Part shown: piece by piece, positions 60,525 to 64,000 of the stretch
How the letters are laid out: each line of letters starts with the position of its first letter
Numbering within the stretch: the first letter of the stretch is position 1
Assembly: GCA_028641055.1 (NCBI GenBank)
Contig: CM054062.1
Span: forward strand, 186,929,958-186,993,957
Direction of reading: 5' to 3'
DNA: 64,000 bases
Source of the DNA: Alopecurus myosuroides
Lineage: Eukaryota > Streptophyta > Magnoliopsida > Poales > Poaceae
Position numbers and translations under genes: made by a program
Notes under the pieces: generated by a model
Databases searched by the model: none
The model's input: the letters and a program-made list of their open reading frames with translations, nothing else
What the model was told of the DNA's origin: nothing

Positions 60525-62918
60525 TGTGGTGACCCAGCACACCACTCCATGTGTAATGCGCAAGTCGTTGACATAATACTCACAGAAGGACTTATCCGTG
60601 AATATTACATCCCTCATAGTAGTACAACAGAAACATAGCAGGTCAAAGCAAAGATATATGATACAAACTTCATTACAAAAATCTTGAGAATCTCTTTGAT
60701 GAATCAAGAAGATCTCCTGCAAATGAATCATCAGAAGAAGCAATGCGAAGCTCTAAGCTGGAGAATAACTCTAGCTCAGAACTAAATCCACTACGGCTGA
60801 TGTCAGCCCTAATCTATGGCTTGATACAGCTAAGTCCAAGAATGCTCTCCACCTACACCTTGGTAGCTTCTCCTCCACCAGCTTTGTTGATGACGATGCT
60901 TTTCTGGCTAAGTAAGAGATTGCTCCACCTAGCTTCCTTAGACAACGATGGCTTCACGACGATGACTTCCATAAGGCTTCAACTCTAAGAAGGGGGTCAA
61001 ACGGGAACGAATGAGTAACGAGAATTACTCAGCAAGTTCATGATATATGGTGGGTAGTTTGATGCATTAACTACAGCTTTATACTCAAAAGAGTCATAAG
61101 CTAATGCAAGGTTTTTGTAAATCTTTCTTCAAGACGTTGCTTTTAATTCTGAAAACTATGCCCGCCAGATCTTCACAGGACTAGAACTTCATGGAGTTGC
61201 GCGGCGTTCGCAGCTCCTTCCCGGAACAGGGGGTAACATGCCACATCCTTTTACACTCTGCAGAGGTGCGTTACTTTACCCATTGACGACCAAGACCATG
61301 TTGCACAACCAGGTGTACATTCATGTCCACTCCCACTCAGGTGTGGGGCCCGGTTGTTTGTCCAAGCCAAACCGTGCTTCTCCGCACAACGCATGCCCAC
61401 CCATTTCTGCCAGCAGGTTGAACCCCTGATTCCACCCCTCACGATGGATATCTAGGCGCCCCTGGCAGACCATCATAGACCCCAGAGTCCGCGGGAATTA
61501 AGGGATCCCACCCATGTGCATGTAGTCTCGCAAGACCCGCAGCGTATGTCTCTGGCAGCCTGTTGACATGCGAACGAGAGAAGATCAGAGCTGACTTACT
61601 CCCCCCATATAAGACCCATGGTTAACGCGGTATTTACGGTGCAAGAATCCTGACGGCAGTTGTTGTTAAATCCTAGGTAATACTTTCCCATGCAGATGGA
61701 ACCTTCCTTTGACCTATTCATTTTACCATGGTCCCATCCGCCCACCAAACAGAACACTACCACTCGGGTAGTCATTTAATTAGTCATATTATTATAAAAA
61801 TAGGATCATGCATTGTTTTGAGACTAGGTGGTAATATGATAGAGTTTTTGCAATTAGTTTGTTATGAAGTACTGCAAAGGATATGAACAAGTGATGAACT
61901 TGCCTGAGATTGAAATAACCATAATAATCAATGTCTTCGGGGTTCGAGGGTCGCGTAGACAATTCCGACATCTGAAAGATAGAAAAGTAGTCCCGGTAAG
62001 GACTACAGAAAACACTGGAAAGTATGATACATGCATAGTAATGAGATGCATCGTGAAATACCCTGGAAAATACCCAGCTTACAAATGTAAGCCACGTTTG
62101 ATACGATATCCCAATCACACAAGTTTTTAGGTGAGTTGTTTCATTACTTGCGGTAATGTGGTTATTACTTTTAGACTTATGTGTGTTTCACTTTTATATA
62201 ACAAATTCTTGTTATCATGTTTAAGTTATAAGTAGACAACTTATGGTTAGGCAATAAGATTATAACACATGGAAACCAACTCTTGAAAAGATATCAAACA
62301 CATTTTATTTTATGCTCAAAGGTGTAGAGCTAATGGCAAGGAGTTGAATTGAAAATAATGATTTAATACAACTAATTCTATCATCACATTACTTGCTGAT
62401 GATTTGTGATGATAGGTTTAGTAGGTGTGAAAACATGAGGGTTTTCTTAATAAGGAAAATAATGTTTGTGGTAGTTGTTTATGGTTATAATGGAATATTA
62501 TAGAATTCCATTATACCTTTAGAAACAATTTTATAAGTTGAACAAAATATTTTATGTTTGACATATTTGAATTGGAAATGTTTTTCTCTTTAATTTGATA
62601 TAATATTCAATGCTTTCTGAAAATATTTGAATAAGTTATTAATTTATTAATTTTAAATGAATTAAATGACTGGCCAAAATATTGCACACGTGAAAACTTG
62701 GTCAAATTACTTTGAAAACATCATACGTGAGTTTCATTTGTCATTTGGACAATTTTGGTATATAATTTGTATTTTTCCGATTTTATGAACTATTTACTAT
62801 TTTTCTCAATTTTAAATGATTTAATTTAATCAAAGAAAACATTTAATTTTAAACTTTATTAAACATTTTTTTAAAAGTTTATAAACATTTAGATTATATT
62901 TTTCTAAGCATTTACATA

Positions 62919-63011
62919 CTACCTCCGACTCGTTTTAATGGTCGCAACAAATAAACTGATCAGGTACAATTCCTAGTACAGCTCACGACCATTATTTGGG
63001 ATCGGAGGGAG
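62919..63011. mobile_element. Stowaway-type MITE, 93 bp
   Basis: Flanked by TA on both sides (62917-62918, 63012-63013). The ends CTACCTCCGACTCG and the complement of GGGATCGGAGGGAG pair over about 26 bp with mismatches. They match the CTCCCTCCGTT type termini of Stowaway elements, which are moved by Mariner-type transposases. Confidence 0.85.
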
Positions 63012-63086
63012 TATTTTATTTGTATTTTTCTGATAAAGAAATTAAAAGTTATTGATTATTTAAGATTAATGATTTTTCTGTTTTTG

Positions 63087-63153
63087 AACTGACAGGTGGA
63101 GTCCACCTGTCAGTTTTATTAAAAATAAAAGTAAAAGGGCCCATGACGTCATG
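63087..63153. promoter_or_regulatory. Perfect 29-bp palindrome followed by a TGACGTCA palindrome in element D
   Basis: Arms AACTGACAGGTGGA (63087-63100) and TCCACCTGTCAGTT (63102-63115) around one G. About 27 bp further, CATGACGTCATG (63142-63153) is a 12-bp palindrome with a CRE/as-1 core. Both lie just before the GC-rich island. Confidence 0.6.
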
Positions 63154-64000
63154 ATTGCGTCCGCAATGGAGGCTTTCACTACATAGGCTTCGCAATCAAG
63201 CGATTCGACGCGAATTGGACTAGTTCGTTGATACCAATCGAGAGAGGGTGCAAAGGGGAGACTAGTGGTGGCAGCGCCGCTTCCAAATGGTTGCCAGAGT
63301 GTCGCCGGCGACGGTGTTTGGCGGCGGCGGGGTATGGACTACGATGACCGAGCCCAAACGACCACGATTTGCATAACGGGAGGTACCGGGAGAATCCTTA
63401 GCTCACCAAGATCGAAGTGGCCGAGTTGGGGAAGCAAGGGGGTGCCAGAATAAACCGGAAACGGCCGCAACGTCCGGCGGCCGGAGACAGAGAAGAAGCC
63501 TTGATTCGGCCTCCTCCGGGATTCGCCGCCAACGATACTTGGAGAGGAGGTAGAGGAGAACACGGCGCCTCCAATGGTGGTCTCGGTTTCTCCCGGGACT
63601 GCCAGAATCGACGGCGACGAGCGGAGGGAGTGCAAGCTAGGAGAGAGGAAGAATGAGAGTGAGAGGAGGGGATTGAGAGAGAGAGACCAAGTGAGGCACG
63701 GCCTCGCCCGCTTCTTATCCGCGACACGGAGGCTGCAACAGGACGTGGCCAAGGCGGCGGTGACAGCGCGATCCTCTCCTCTGCCTTCTTGCAGAGGAAG
63801 AAGAAAGGGAAAAGAATATACGATTTTTGATAACCCCCTATAGTTTTGTGTTTTAACAGTTAGGTCCTTCTGGTACTAAAACTGAGAGAAAACCTTTGTT
63901 TTCAGGGCCAAATTGCAAATAGAAAATTAATAAAAATCATTTTTAGAAACCTTATCAAATTTCCAAGCTCACCACATATTTATTTGGTGAATTTGAAGAA
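63154..64000. other. Element D GC-rich island and following DNA, no supported gene
   Basis: Several overlapping ORFs of 60-140 codons occur on both strands at 63265-63843. None has a recognisable motif, and GC-rich low-complexity DNA opens frames on both strands. After 63830 the sequence is AT-rich again. Confidence 0.5.

Larger units (their letters stand above)
10442..60526 (+). mobile_element. Host element H: decayed plus-strand gypsy (CRM/Reina-like) split by insertions
   Basis: Pieces at 10442-11296, 18115-19186 and 58086-60524 read in order as gag, zinc knuckle, protease, RT, RNase H and integrase of a single element once B and C and their target duplications are skipped. The junctions agree: the gag codons run from before B to after B, and the protease runs from before C to after C. 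A adjoins the gag start and D interrupts the integrase end. Stops, frameshifts and an integrase deletion show it is dead. The 5' LTR and 3' end lie outside the window. Lineage is judged from the gag and integrase sequence style. No chromodomain is visible because D cuts it off. Confidence 0.8.
60525..64000 (-). mobile_element. Element D: long-LTR element, left end present, right end outside window
   Basis: The host frame stops at about 60524 and a new repeat begins TGTGGTGACCCAGC (start 60525, 60527 or 60530). The layout matches the LTRs of A, C and F: a core CTCTGCAGAGGTGCG at 61256-61270, about 730 bp from the edge, then AT-rich DNA (62150-63120), then a GC-rich island (63140-63800). By analogy it is the same superfamily in the same, minus, orientation. 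No coding region seen. The other end and target duplication are not visible. Confidence 0.65.

Noticed and set aside
60743..62130. Short ORFs in element D as genes
   Set aside because: They are 60-110 codons, unrelated to any motif, and in DNA that aligns by position with LTR sequence.

Overview
This 64 kb window is repeat-rich plant DNA, most likely from a large-genome cool-season grass (Pooideae). It has GC-rich islands in AT-rich long terminal repeats (LTRs), tRNA-Met primer sites, and Ty3/gypsy polyproteins of the Tekay, Tat and CRM/Reina types. I see no ordinary host gene. Everything I can read is a nest of LTR retrotransposons, resolved below by LTR ends, primer-binding sites (PBS), polypurine tracts (PPT) and 5-bp target-site duplications (TSD).

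Layout. The host (H) is a decayed plus-strand gypsy element, visible in pieces at 10442-11296, 18115-19186 and 58086-60524. Four elements are inserted in it. A (1-10441, minus) has 4.7 kb LTRs and a 1.5 kb interior that keeps only an accessory ORF. B (11297-18114, plus) is an Athila-like element with 1.58 kb LTRs and a gag relic. C (19187-58080, minus) is a Tekay-type chromovirus with 4.3 kb LTRs, an accessory ORF and gag-pol with a chromodomain, broken by two stop codons. D (about 60525 to past the window end) is another long-LTR element carrying a Stowaway MITE. The left LTR of C contains E (20112-44335, plus, TSD GTTAG), a Tat-type element with 911-bp LTRs, gag-pol with two in-frame TAG codons, and a large spliced antisense gene. 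E contains F (29560-38424, minus, TSD TGGGG), a non-autonomous element with two apparently identical 4194-bp LTRs around only 477 bp.

Most notable. The antisense gene of E can be read as eight exons with GT-AG introns and matching phases, summing to exactly 1377 codons including the stop, behind its own TATA box. F landed on the splice acceptor of its last intron. A and C share an accessory ORF upstream of gag, and A has lost everything else. The LTRs of C and F share blocks with each other and carry a degenerate tRNA-like module (A-box/B-box spacing about 43-44 nt) on their sense strand. A hairpin next to the PPT, TGACG motifs upstream of TATA-like sites, and PPT-like words repeated inside E and B are further signals.

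Relative ages from LTR comparison by eye: F is youngest (no differences seen), E has about four differences in 911 bp, A about two dozen in 4.2 kb, C clearly more, and B and H are oldest. The nesting order H, C, E, F agrees with this.
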